NCBI GenBank assembly: GCA_049999765.1
Contig: JBNGIQ010009283.1
Coordinates: 13,028-56,012, forward strand
Length of the DNA: 42,985 nt
Reading direction: 5' to 3'
Origin: Phaeoceros laevis
Taxonomy: Eukaryota; Anthocerotophyta; Anthocerotopsida; Notothyladales
Part shown: in pieces, positions 1-11,746 of the stretch
Numbering within the stretch: position 1 is the first letter of the stretch
Layout of the letters: each line of letters starts with the position of its first letter
Position numbers and translations under genes: made by a program
Notes under the pieces: model-generated
Seen by the model: only the letters and a program-made list of their open reading frames with translations
Database searches by the model: none
What the model was told of the DNA's origin: nothing

Positions 1-1
1 T

Positions 2-85
2 GAGGAGTTGGAGGATCCTGATTTGAGGGGAGAGCCCATGTTGACAATTGACAAGGAATTAGGTGTCCTTCACCAAATTGAGTGA
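2..85 (+). other. Possible 3' end of a coding exon cut by the window edge
   Basis: A frame open from base 2 encodes 27 residues of acidic, coding-like composition ending in IDKELGVLHQIE before a TGA at 83-85. It could be the tail of a gene to the left. The stretch is too short to assign to a family and chance is a real alternative. Confidence 0.2.
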
Positions 86-335
86 CTTGCCATTGGCCTC
101 AGCTACAAAACTTCTCCAATTTGCATAAGGGAATCCTCAAGCACAATGACGCACAAAACTCTAGCACACCCGCTCCTCAATGGCACACCACAAACCCTCC
201 TAGTCTTTCTCAGAGCCCATCCTTGCATCTGACAGCAACTTAGGTGTCTAGCAACAAAAGAGACACCTCCAAATTTGCTCCACTGAAGCCCTAATGGCGC
301 ATTCTCCAGCACTTCACCAATGAGCAGAGGGATGC

Positions 336-365
336 CCTCCACGCTGGTGTCCTCCACGCTGGTGT
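336..365. repeat. 15-bp perfect tandem duplication
   Basis: CCTCCACGCTGGTGT occurs twice in a row, at 336-350 and 351-365. It lies in non-coding sequence. Confidence 0.9.
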
Positions 366-374
366 TGACACACC

Positions 375-537
375 CACCGCAAGGACAGCAACAAAGAATG
401 CAAACAAATGCCTTCCTCCTGCTGTGCCTCGAGATGCGCGCCTCCCGAGACGCCGGTGTTGCCACACCGCAAGGACACCAAGAAAGAAAGCAAACAAATG
501 CTTTCTTCCTGCTGCCTCGAGGTGCGCGCCTCCCTTG
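375..537. repeat. Two imperfect direct repeats, 90-bp period
   Basis: The block starting CACCGCAAGGACA at 375 recurs from 465. Both copies share AGCAACAAAGAAnGCAAACA-like sequence, then a CCTGCTG...CCTCGAG run, then GCGCGCCTCCC. The copies differ by several substitutions and a few-base indel. A fragment of the spacer (GTTGCCACACC) appears a third time near 553. Origin unknown; it may be remnant minisatellite or repeat DNA. Confidence 0.75.
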
Positions 538-1358
538 AGCAGAAGCGCAAGTGTTGCCACACCCGCGGTCCCACCAGATCACGCTGCCCACGCCAATGCC
601 ACACTTCCCCGGCCGCACTCCGGCTCCCTAGCGCTGCGCTGCGCTCCGGCTCCCTCCGGCTCCACAAAACACCAGACCGAGTCATAAATAGTGTACCGTA
701 CAAAGTTACAAACCCTGGTGTTGTGCCAGTTCTTGCCTGTCGCTCGAAACGCTGCAGTTTTTCTGCCGGTCGGCCAGTCGGTGACTTGTCTCGCGTGGCC
801 TGCTGTTGCGGCATACTCGTCTCGAGTCCACACATCCGGCCATAGCCTGCTGGTGCTGGATTTATGCAGGGGCACCCGCCTCGGCTCGTCAACAATCGGA
901 CACCCTTTGCAGCAGAGGCTGGGGTCTGAAATTGCCCAATTGCTGTGGGTCTGCTTTGATTTGTCTGGTTGCGTGGCATTGGATTGGCTTGGCTTTGAGT
1001 TGGATATCGTAGTGCTGTCTACTGTCTAGAGGCAAGGAGTACTCGGTGCTGCAGGGTCAACAATTTGAGCAAGCAAGGTGCTGCATTTTCCATCTGGGCT
1101 GGGTAGCTATCTGTCCGGCTCTTGCCTACAGACCCTCAGTTGATAAGCTGCCATCGCCGAAGAGGTTGGCTCTGGAGACAGGGTGATAGGTTGCTCCTCG
1201 CAGCGGCTCCTGTGGCAGGGCACCGATTGTCGAGTCTTTTGATGAATGCCGGTGAAGGAAGGCACCCTGGCACGCAATTGGGAATGGTTGTGCTCGGAGT
1301 GTGAGAGAGTAGGAGCTCAGTTAACAGGGGTGGTACACTGGAAGCATCCCATTTGTCT

Positions 1359-4300
1359 ATGGAGCAAGGCGCCGGTGGCGGTGGAGCATCTGCCATCTTC
1401 AGCTTTATGCAGAGTCTCATGGATCGCTCCGATGTACCCTCCCCCTCGCCCCTCACGTCTGGCTCTCAGTCCCCTTTGCTCACCCCACCTGTCTCCATGG
1501 CAGCTTCAGCAGAGCGATCCCTGTCGCTCTCTCCTGTAGTACAATCTGTCCTCTTGCAACATTCTAATGGTGAAGTGGCGTCTGAGCAAGCTAAGCTAGA
1601 CAAGGTACTCCACCAGATTCCTGTTTCCTTGCGCCCGCTGGATGTGCCAACTGTGTGGCCATCACTGAAATTTGAACCAAATGCACCCCTAGTCGAAAGG
1701 GGAAGGACCGTGTAGCCGGCGGTGTAGGACAGACACTTATTGTGGTGATTGAGGTTGCAGTTTTTGCGTTACTTTTCTTGGAGCTAAGGTGTGACTTTGG
1801 CTTCCTTTCCCTGTTTACATCAGTAAATGCTGGTCTGGGTGCGTAGAAGTGATTGGCGTGGACATTCTTTTCCTGCAGAACCGCCTAGACTACAAAAGTG
1901 AGGAGTACAGGCAGTTGTTTCATCTCCCACCGGAGGAGGTTTGCTCTTCGGCACCCTTAGGAATAAGCCATAGTAGACAAACGTCACATCGTGCTACTTC
2001 ATGACTCTCACCCGTGAGGATTAAGGCCCTGCTTCTCACCTGTTACTTCGGCTTGACAGGTGCTTGTTGAGGATTTTAACTGTGCATTGCAAAAGAAAAT
2101 TCTGCTCCAGGTACACTTGAATCTTCAGATTGCTGTTAGTTTTCACAAATCACATTTTGTTGGATGTATGCTTTAACTTGACCATGTGCTCCCTTTCCAG
2201 GGTCATATGTACTTGTTTGAGCGCTATGTCTGCTTCTACTCCAATATCTTTGGTTATGAGAAGAAGGTCCGACTGCTCTCTCCTATCCTTAATCCTTTGT
2301 GTTATTGGAAATGCATGCTGATCAGTAGTGGAATGCCTTGTACCCTTCCTGACGCACACGCCTCTTATGGGATCTGCAGAAGATTATACCTTTGAAAGAT
2401 GTTACCTGTGTGAGAAAGGCCAAAACAGCTCAAGTGTTTCCGAATGCGATTGAGATCACTGCATGGGGTAAAAAGGTAAGCTTGTGCAGGATTTATACCA
2501 TGTGCTCGGTATGAACTTTGATGTTAAGTCCATGTTCGCTTGTCAGGAAGCCTCATGGTTTTCATTTCTCTGAAGTGAGAACTGTGCCAAGGATGTTGCC
2601 TGGTCTGGGGTTGTCGGATACTGACCATACATTTTATTTCAGCACTTTTTCGCATCCTTCCTCTCTCGAGATGAAGCATATCGTCTTATTGTCAATGGCT
2701 GGTCGCATCACAGTGCCTATGCACGAATTTACCTGGGGTCTCATGCATCCCAGACACCTCAGGGTTCTCCTGGTCTGGTGAGACTAACTGTTCCTGTAGA
2801 TAGGACAGCTTAGAATGATTCTCCTGGTGCAACTGCGAAAGAATTCTGGAGCTGTGAAAGTGTTTCAAATGCAGTACTTGTGGTTCCTTCACTGCTTAAA
2901 ACTTCAGATGTTTTTATGCTACGCTTGTCATTAGTCCTTACCCTTGTCTCTTTGTCACACTAGAGTCCTCGACCTACAGGTCTAGCATTTTCAGAATCTG
3001 CAACAATGGCAGAGCCACCTATGCCACCGCGGTCCCTTCTTGGCGATGGTGGCTTTGGGAGCCGGTATGTGAGTCCTTTCTGTTGCTTCAAGGTGCGGCA
3101 CTCAGGATGAATTGGATTGTGTTAGTATTATGCAGTTATATGTAATTTGATTGCAGGGACATTGAAGAGGTACGAAGTTCAGCAGCACCTTCAGTGGCCG
3201 AAGAGGATGCAGAGAGAACTTCTTCACAAGGCTTAAATGACCGTATGGAGGCAGATAGTTCACTGGAAGGCATTTCTGTCAAGAGCGGCCCAAGCGCAAA
3301 CTTGAACTTCAATCCTCGGTGGGAAGTCAGTGACAGTGAAGCTCCAGAATGTACGTAGTCTGGTGAAAATACACTGAATTTTTTCGTCATAGGCCGGAGA
3401 GATTTATGGTTCTGCATATGGAGCGTATCATCTCTCACTGACATCGTGTGCCTGGATGGAGGATTGCAGTACCTGATGTCTTTAAAACAGTAACGGAAGC
3501 AGAGTTTCCGGTAAGCTGCGGCATTGATCAGTCGCACTCAAAACACACTGCCAGTTGGTAGAAGGCTTGCCACTTGCAGCCATTGTACCGCCCTTTACTG
3601 TGTCTGACAGTCATTTTGGTCCAGATTGATGTATCGGAGTTTTTTCGCCTTTTTTTTTCAAATGAGGCTATTGGTTTTCTGAAAAAGGTTCATACAAAGT
3701 GTGGTGACGAAGGTATGTGTTTCTGGCTGTGTATTATAGACAGTAGTGTAAATTTAATTGTAAGGTGAAGCTGTCAGGCTGTGATCTGTGAGCTTCAAAA
3801 TTGTGTTATGCTGGGCTTGTAGAATTTCGCTGCACACAATGGGCCAAGCACCATCATTTTGGACATGCTCGTGATGTCTCGTTTCGCTATCCGATCAATT
3901 TTGTCTTTGGTAAGGTTTCCGAGTGTTGACCAGCCATCACACCTAGCATGGTGAATCAGGCAAGCGGTCGGAGCAATTTACTTGTGCACACAAATTCACC
4001 TGGCCCTGTGTTACCAGTCTTGAGATGCACAAGCTGATAAGTATATGGTGTTTGCATGTTTTGTTTTTAACAGGTCCAAAGGCAACTTATTGTCACGAAA
4101 CACAACGTTTCCGAGTGTACCAAAACAGGTTACTTTATGTTGACCACTTCTATAGTTCTTTCCTGGATATGCTGTCTGTTTCGTGGAATGTCATACTGCC
4201 TTGGAACTATCCTGCGTAACAATTTCGTTTTTGCAGTCACCTTGTGTTGGAGTCTGCACAGCAGATGGCAGATATACCGTATGGGGATTACTTTCATGTA

Positions 4301-5681
4301 CAGGTGTGTTATTTACACCGGGAGGGCTCATGTGGAGTCTTAAAGATTAGTGGCCAGTGTCCTGGTCAAATGATGTTGTTTCTAATTTTTAGTCCATTTG
4401 GTCCATGTTTGGAATCTCAGGTACGATGGGATGTCCAAAAAGTGGTTGGTGGCGGCACAACAGGATGTTTTGCTCGTATCTCGCTTCACGTTCCCTTCTC
4501 CAAAAAGACTCTATGGAAAAGTAAGGGATGGTTTCTAGTCACAGGGGACGTTTCTATTACGGTTGCCCTGAGTGCGGTAAGGTTTGGCTTTCCAGGTTTC
4601 ACCTGCTCTTAGAAAAGTGGCACGAATTTTATTTTTGTTCACTTGGTTTCAGGCAAAATTGAGCAGGGAACATTTGACGGATGCAAGGAGGCCTTCTCAA
4701 CGTGGATAAGCGAGGTATTGTGGACCTTCGCTTTCTCAGCCATGAGAGCAGGATGCAGACTGACCGGCCCTTTTGATAGCTTGTGAGACTTTATTTGCAG
4801 GCCCATGCTGTTTTACAAGAGTTGGCTAGCACCAGCAGTGCCAACTCTGAACCTTCTTCAGTCAGCAGAGAACCAGAAGTGGTGCTGCAATCATTGCCAG
4901 GTTCTGAAGATTCAAGAGGGCTATTTGCAGAACCTGAACTCAGTGTTGAAGGGTTTCAAGATTCGCCATCATGTCTGGTGAATCATGTGGCCACCGAAAG
5001 GACAGCGCCAGAAGTGGATGACGTTTTGGATCTAAGGAGCGGGCATGAGCTTCAAGAGCGCCCAAGTACCTCTGGTGACCTTCGTACAAGCCATGGATCA
5101 AGAGCACTTGGGAGTAAGGCTTTTTATGGTTTTGCGGGTGAACTTGAGCATCAGAGACAGACTTCAAGGCAAAGGATGGTGGACCTACGTCAGATATTGG
5201 CAGATTGGTGCCCCGCAGCTTTGAAGTCTTGGAGCCAACCAAAGCTTGTCATAATTTTCATTATCTTGATTCTCCTTCTGCAGGTAGGTCCTAGCTGCTA
5301 GTGTCCTCAATACCATGTTTCCTATGTTGTTTAGCACGGGATTCACTTCTTAGGGGTGTTTTGTTGAGGAGTGTGGCTGTTGTCTGGCAGGTTTACATGA
5401 TGGTGGCGTTGGCGAGACCAAGAAGTGTTCAGTATTTGCCTGCGGGTTATCCAAGTAGCTCATTTGGATCAGCATTTGGAGGGACTTCTGGCATGTGCTC
5501 AAGTTCTTCGCGACAGGAAGAAATGTCATGGATTGAACAACGAGCAAGATTCATGAAAGATGAGGTGGCAATGGCTGAGGCACGTCTGCAGACCATGCGT
5601 CATGACCTTGCGGTGTTGAAGATGCACTTGCAGCATTTTCAGAAGTCCAATCCCCAGCTCGATCTGGATTTGCCAACGTAG
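1359..5681 (+). CDS. VAD1: VAD1-like GRAM and VASt domain membrane protein (17 exons)
   Basis: Predicted 775-residue protein of the plant VAD1 type, related to the Lam/Aster sterol transporters of membrane contact sites. Exons: 1359-1709, 1879-1938, 2060-2110, 2201-2266, 2380-2475, 2643-2777, 2964-3064, 3157-3350, 3470-3510, 3625-3712, 3823-3909, 4074-4128, 4237-4303, 4421-4520, 4653-4714, 4801-5283, 5391-5681. All keep frame. Seen: a Ser/Pro-rich N-terminus; a GRAM domain at about 118-225 (YKSEEYRQLFHLPPEEVL, then GHMYLFERYVCFYSN); a VASt domain at about 366-518 with FRCTQWAKHHHFGHARD; an acidic linker; one membrane segment near 665-690 (KLVIIFIILILLLQ); and a C-terminal coiled coil at about 715-765. 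In Arabidopsis VAD1 limits cell death around the vasculature; lipid binding is inferred from the family. The first donor (ACC|GTGTAG) is weak and the least certain boundary. The ATG at 1359 opens the frame. Confidence 0.88.
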
Positions 5682-5962
5682 CCGGGCTGCTTTGCAGTAT
5701 CCCGGGAGCAGTTGGTAGAGAATCTTTGTTGTTGTATAGTACGTACATAGATGTACACTAGGTGCAGAAATTGTGCAGGTAGGACTGCTTTGCCCAAAAA
5801 ACTGCCCAAACCAGTGGCGAGTTCACAGGCATAGTGCCCGAAGCACGATTCGAAGTTCGAAGTATGGCAATAAAGCTGAAATCGGGTCCCGTTATTTGAA
5901 ATAACCAAAGGCTGGACGATGTCCTCCGTCATTATTTCCTGGCGTTGGTTCTTTAGGCAAGC

Positions 5963-7022
5963 ATGGCGACGTCGCAGAAGGAGCACCCGCTCTCGGTGCA
6001 GCGACATCTTTTGCTGGTTGCGATGTATTTCCTCCGGTTGTCGGCATTTGTAGTATGCAGCACGGGAGAATCCTTGTGAGCACCGCGTACTTTTCGCTAT
6101 TCTGTATGCGTGCTATCTTTTGCATTCTATTCAGGTCAGTAAAGCGTTGTGTATCAGACCCGAAATCCGCCAGCTTACAGTGGGTGACGAGCTGACATGG
6201 GAGAAACTGCCCCTACGAAATGGCCAGTGCATCTACGAGTTGCTCGGCTTGCAAATCTCCAAGCACTACGAAGTGAAGATATCGTACCCTGCCACTGTAG
6301 GTATGCCTACCGCTGAATCGTCCGGGCTTCGCCTTCCTTGTAAATCGTCTATGTGCGGCCTTACAAATCTTTGCGATGGTCTTTAGCTCAATTCTATTTT
6401 TCTGATGTCCACAGATACCAGCCATTTTCTCCCTTACCCTAGTTGACGATCTGCCTGTTCGCACCATCAGCGTCGGAAGAAAACTGCTCAACACCGAGAA
6501 AATAGTCTTTTCTACGGCTCCGGATTCCAGCAGGCAGGCAAGGACCCCACCATCCTTCAGGAAAATAATTATGTTGTAGTTAAGGTAGCTTGTAAGTCCT
6601 ACAGGGTTTACGATTGTCTATTGGATTTGAAGTTTAAACAGGTTCACCAAAGCCCACTCACTCTCCGACGTGTAAGCAGAAGCTGGATGAGGTTTGGACG
6701 GGTGGTGTTCTGGTGACCGTTCAGCCAGAAGGCTACGTAGCCATGAGCAACGTCGAAGATCAGGAGCTCATTTTCTACAATATACGTGAGTGTCGAGATG
6801 ACCAGGCTTTGCATCTGGATGTTCTTGAGTTTCTTCTCGATTCCCGCTATGACCTTATCTGTGTGCTTCATTACAGTGTGCGAGGAGGTAATATTTGGTC
6901 TCCCGAAACAGGTGTGGTGGATGGCATTTCTGGTCATCCTGGCTCTCAGTGGGACAATCCTAGTATCGTCCCTGTTGTTCAAGCTACTATTGACTGACAT
7001 TGACAAGGCAAAAGCGGGGTGA
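5963..7022 (+). CDS. Conserved single-pass membrane protein of unknown function (5 exons)
   Basis: Exons 5963-6075, 6140-6296, 6415-6537, 6680-6785 and 6877-7022 keep frame and give 214 residues. The product starts with a basic stretch and a hydrophobic signal or anchor at about 14-36. A beta-rich lumenal-looking region follows, with LLGLQISKHYEVKISYP, RKLLNTEKIVF and VLVTVQPEGYVA. A strong membrane segment lies near the C-terminus (QVWWMAFLVILALSGTILV), followed by a short basic tail. This layout suggests a type I protein of the secretory pathway. The style resembles an unnamed plant protein family, but I cannot name a function. The third intron appears to use a GC donor (CAG|GCAAGG at 6538). 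The gene is convergent with the Sec14 gene, 91 bp apart. Confidence 0.7.
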
Positions 7023-7113
7023 GATTTCATTACAACTGGCTAAGCGAGTTTAGAGGCTCATCCGTAATGTACAGCAGCGGGAACAACGGACTCGACGCTA
7101 TGTTTTCTGGCGC

Positions 7114-8379
7114 TTACTGGTTGCTTAAATTTGGTGGAGACCAATTCGGCCGGGGCGCGTTTTGTTTTTGAATGGGGACGAGAGCGATTTTACCTCCTAG
7201 GACCTCAGGAAGCTGCTCCTCGTCGATGTCAACTAGCAGAGCTTGCGGCATCTCCTTGTTGCCAACAAAAACAATCTGCAGAGGACACGTCGCAGACAAT
7301 TAGGAGAGTAGGCAAAAGCGCGGGTTTACGTATATACTGAGCATTAAGTGGGAAATAACCTTTTCAGTAGTAGCCTTGTCAATAAAGGGAGCCACCAGCT
7401 TCCATGCTCCCCAGAAAATGTAGGGTGCGTGTAAAATAAACAGCTTACCCAGACGCTCTGGATAATAATCCTGGTTCAGTAAAAACCCACCACCACTTCT
7501 CAGAATTTGGGAAACTCCTTTCATGGTATGCGAATGTGCAAGGTGCGCAAGATACCTGAAGAAACACGAAAGCTGAAGTCCATCCTCGAACGTCAATGTT
7601 TCTGTAACCAAGACCCTTCATGTCGACTATGCAGCAGAATTGATCCACTCCAGGCGGCAAACTGCAGCCCCCACCCCTCCGAGTTTTTGTCAGCTCAACA
7701 TAGTGGAACAGTTCCATCTATTCACTAAGCTGTTGGAATTCGAAGAGGACAGTAATCTGTTAAGGCAGAGCTACCTGGCAATGAATTTGTCGAGGCAGAA
7801 TACAGTGTAACCTGGAAGTTTGAACGATGAGCCAATTTAATGAGCAAAGAGTGGCAACCAAGAGGCGAAGCCTGAAAATGGGATCGACTAGGGTCATCAT
7901 TACGTTTGTACGCTTCAACATCTCCTGGGAAGTGCTTGGCTGCCGCAACTACACCTATAGGTCTGCCCTTCTTGTCATGCCCTTGAAGGAAGACCTTGTC
8001 ATCTTGCAAGCCTGCCAGGACATCCTCTTCAGGAATGTAACCCAAAGGGACGAAGGAACGTCTCCAGTTTTGATGATCAACAAACATCTTCGTCGCCTTG
8101 ACTACATTTTTCGACCTAGCCAGCAGAAACCGCCGAAGAGTTGCATCATCTGTATCCTGCACAGGTCGCCATCCACGTGGAGAGGTAAGAAACCGCACTT
8201 TGCATGTGATGTAGCGAGAAAAGAGCATGAACGAACCACAGTAAAACCTTAGAAACAGGGTCCAGCTCCTCCACCAATTCTCGCATTCTTTGCAGCAGCT
8301 GCAGAATACTGCCATCCGGCTCAAGCAGCGGCCCACTTCCATCGCGCGTCTTAGGCAAGGCGCCATTGACGACCGCCAT
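7114..8379 (-). CDS. Sec14-like CRAL-TRIO lipid-transfer protein (6 exons)
   Basis: Reading on the minus strand, exons 8379-8248, 8156-7904, 7811-7775, 7661-7556, 7470-7360 and 7275-7114 keep frame and encode 266 residues. The N-terminal CRAL-TRIO-N helices include DDATLRRFLLARSKNVVKA. The lipid-binding CRAL-TRIO domain follows, with RYTVFCLDKFIA, DYYPERLGKLFILHAPYIFW, PFIDKATTEK and the closing DIDEEQLPEVLGGK. This is the compact one-domain Sec14 type (like Arabidopsis At1g01630), with no GOLD or nodulin tail. The family exchanges phosphoinositides and phosphatidylcholine between membranes and supports PI kinases; the ligand here is not shown. The fourth segment, TVFCLDKFIA, sits in a 37-bp micro-exon. 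The ATG at 8379 is the first in frame. Confidence 0.88.
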
Positions 8380-8999
8380 TTCAAAGGAACCGTGTGCTCC
8401 CAACACGATGCATTTTGGTGGACAGCCATCTCACAATGTGGATCTGAATTTCGCATTAACCAAGGGGCCTAACTAGTTCTTAGTTTCTTCACCTTTTGGA
8501 CCCATCAACTTGGCATCAAGCACGTGATAAATAATCTTCTTTTTCATCTTCTTCTTCAACGACTCAGCCTTTGGCAATCAAGCAACGTAGGCACCAATCA
8601 CGTTTCCTACATGCAAACTTGCGAATCTCAGTGTCAATAGTGATTTCGAACGATAGTGAGACACCGTGTGACCACGGATTTGTTTCGTGCTTGCCTTTGG
8701 ACCAGACTCTGAAATGCCACCTTACGTCCAGCCATCGAACACCTACACACCCTTAAAAGCTCAAATGGCCTTGGATCACAACAGATTGAAAACCCCTAGA
8801 TGTCGAGTGCTCTGCACCAAGGACTACTCTGCACAGCATCCTGCGGAGAACCTACACGCAGGGGGCGAGCTGTAGATCAAAACTGAAATGGAACATGAGG
8901 ATTTCATGAACCCTAGTACGGTGCAAAACTGACATGGAACACCAAAGCTCTAGTTTCAACAAGAAGATTGGTGTTTGCCATGTACACCTAATGTATAAT
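8380..8999. other. Intergenic region between two minus-strand genes
   Basis: No exon with protein similarity is visible. It lies upstream of the Sec14 gene (start 8379) and downstream of the EBP1 stop (9000), so it should hold the Sec14 promoter and the EBP1 3' UTR and terminator. Confidence 0.5.
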
Positions 9000-11355
9000 T
9001 TATGTGCCATCCGTGCTGTCTGGGACATCCGCAGTATCTGGGCTATCCGTACCGACGTCCATAGCATCATCTTGACCTTCCCCTTTCTTGCCTGCAAAGC
9101 CAACAGTCAAACAACTTAGTGCAATATTGTACTCTCTTTCAGCGGTTCATGAACTACGTACATCAGTCTTGTGTGAAAAAATAGTCATGCACGAGTGCAA
9201 ATAGCCCCTACCTTTCTTTTTCTTTCCACCACCTTTCTTCTTGGCCTTGGTGCCCAAAGCCAACCAAGCTTTGACGTCAAGGTCTTCGAGAACCTTGTCC
9301 GGCTTCAACTCTTGAAGTACATGCCCAGTTACCCTATCAGAGCCGTTAGGCATAAGGAGGACGGTGAACTTTATGTGAGCCACCAAGTCACCTGCAAAAT
9401 GATAAATATACATCAAGATCACCTGGTTAACGAGCTGGAACATCCAGGTAACGTTCTCAGCTCACAACAGGGCTCACCTGGTTTTTCATGTAGGACAGGG
9501 TAAGGTTGTAGAAGCTCATGATTCACGCATTCGACAAGCCCCAATCGGGCACGCTTCTCTTCTAGAGCCCTGGCAGTGGCAGACCAAGAGGGTTAAGAAT
9601 TTCGTAATGCCTCATGCACAGCAAATTACCAAACGTTCCCCTTTTCCTGTAAACAATCTTACCTTGCAGTAAATGGCATAATGGGGAACTTCTGATTGAT
9701 CTCACTGAAGATGAATCTTGAGGCCTTCATCTTCAGATGATAACTTTTGTCGACTGCCCTTTTGTAAACAGTAGTTTGCTTTTCGTCCAGCAACTTGGGC
9801 TAAATACCATAAAAATACCCCAACCAAGTTAGCACGACGAAGAACACCACAATGACTCCCTGAAATCGTGAACCAACTACATTTGTACATGTGCACAAAA
9901 TGACTGACTAAAGCGGAACAAACACACCCACACCTTGCCTTCACCGGTGCTCATCACGATGTCTATACCGTAGACCTCATTCTCCTCAAACTCTGCATCG
10001 TCCACTCTCGTCTCTGGATTTGCCGAACTGAGGATAACCTTGTTGGCATCAATGACAAACTGCTTCATTTTGTGACTCAGAACCCCTTCAGTTATCTTGC
10101 AATCATATGCAGCAGCCACTTTTTGAAGAGCTTCGGTAACATCCTTGTTCTGTGATATAATCCGGCATATGTTACAAGCAAAGACGTCAGGTCTTGACAT
10201 CCAAATAAGAAAATTTTGGCAGCAGACTGATGTGGAAACTGAAGCCCCCCACAAGGCAGATGCAACCTCACCTTTTTTCCAGGCCGAACAAGCCTCAGGG
10301 CCACCTCAGCAGCAGTATTTGCTGCAGCCAGAACGTCAGCTGTCCTCCCAGTAATAGGCCCCTCTTGAATGACATGTGTGTGTGCAACAACAGCAACAAA
10401 GCCATCAATGTGGCAGCCTACATCACTGTCACACAAATCGATCACTCATTTATAAACATGATGTTGGCAACGTCCCGAAGGATGTGTGATGTTGCAAACT
10501 AGTGGTTCGAATTGTTTCAGAACTAGTTTCCCATCTGACAGCACAGACAAGGCCAACAGACTCACTGCAAAGGAAAGCAACCTAGACTGTCAAAACCTGC
10601 TACTCACATCTTCAAAATATCACCCTCCTTGACAGTGGTTTCATCGCTCGCCAAAGGTGAGAAGTGACAAATAGTGTTGTTTACCGAAACACAAGTAGGA
10701 AAAGCGATACCCTTCTCAATCTTCTTCTTGGAATTTTTGTACACATTAGCTGTCAACCTACCACCATACACGTCATGCTTAGTCCGACATGCTAGCCAGA
10801 ACCCTACTTTGGAATTTTCTCAATCTCAATCGAGAAATGTTGTAGCATCGTACTCTCTAATAAGGGAGTCTCCCTTCTCGCAGAGGTCCACGACCTTAAC
10901 ACCGGCTGCGGATTTTGAGACCACCGCCTGCAGGGCCTCTGAGAAACATGGACACAGCACATGTTGAGCAATGATAAACACCAAAAAGTGCAGAAATACC
11001 CTTGCGCCGTACCTCAGTAATGCCCCAGCGCAAGAGATGCAATGACCAATTGACAGCCACACAGACCACCTCACATTCGTAATACAAGCTAATCCGGCCC
11101 TTCCAGAAACCAGTTCAGTTCCAGCAAAGCAAGCGGCCGCCACTTCCTAGAAGCCACCAACTTCCAACGCAATCACAAAAACACCAATCAACCTAAATTT
11201 CCCATCACTCACGCAGTCCCTCCACAGTCCCAGCCGGTGCAAGAGATCTTACTGTTGGCAATCTCTGCCGCCAGCTTGTATTTCGTCACTACATCGGCTG
11301 AGGAGAGATCAAGCTCCTTCTCCTCCTTACTCTCGTCATCCGACATAGCCGACAT
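9000..11355 (-). CDS. EBP1: ERBB3-binding protein 1 homolog (PA2G4), 9 exons
   Basis: Minus-strand exons 11355-11253, 10938-10854, 10757-10608, 10425-10272, 10149-9934, 9799-9663, 9569-9478, 9391-9212 and 9091-9000 keep frame. They encode 402 residues, or 399 if the second ATG at 11346 is used. The protein is colinear with plant EBP1 throughout: [67 protein letters not shown] and [16 protein letters not shown]. It has the methionine-aminopeptidase (pita-bread) fold without protease activity. It then carries the Lys-rich RNA and ribosome-binding run ([12 protein letters not shown], about 360-375) and an acidic Asp/Ser/Thr tail. In plants EBP1 promotes growth, ribosome biogenesis and cell proliferation. 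The bS6c gene is head to head 391 bp away. Confidence 0.95.
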
Positions 11356-11746
11356 TGTTGAATAAAGCCGCACAGCCGCTGCTCGCCCCAAAATTGCTTA
11401 CGACCGAAACTGCACAACAACGCTGGGATTGAGCCAAACCTCAAGGCACAGAGCTCTGCAGGGGCCCACGTGCAAGCTTCCAATCGCAGCCCCCAGACAA
11501 ACCCAGGGCCAAATGAAAATGATGGCGGCTTGCCTGACGTCTCTCTTTCAGAGTTCCCTCTGCTGCTGCGAGAGGGAACGCCACCTAAAGACTGTAAACG
11601 GAAGACTTACAGCCGCCCCCGTTCTGTTTGTAAACTATGGTCTCCTCCGGCACTTCCAGTTTTAACTTATCCCTTCTTAGTCCTTGCTGAATCCTGGGAT
11701 TCAGCGCGTTATCTTGTGTGGTCATCCGATCCTCGTGAAAGCAGCG
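11356..11746. promoter_or_regulatory. Putative bidirectional promoter, EBP1 / bS6c
   Basis: Only 391 bp separate the divergent start codons of EBP1 (minus) and bS6c (plus). Both are ribosome-related growth genes. No TATA box was convincingly placed; shared control is inferred from geometry only. Confidence 0.4.

Larger units (their letters stand above)
86..1358. other. Non-genic stretch, probable 5' region of the VAD1-like gene
   Basis: I see no coding exon with family similarity here. The open frames are in GC-rich, repetitive sequence and read as low-complexity Arg/Cys/Ser peptides. The stretch holds two short direct repeats (336-365 and 375-537), a CGCTCCGGCTCCCTCC-type run near 630-660, and, close to the next gene, presumed promoter and 5' UTR. 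Confidence 0.5.

Noticed and set aside
314-979. 221-codon minus-strand frame in the first kilobase
   Set aside because: Composition is low-complexity and follows the GC-rich repeats; other frames over the same repeats are equally open.
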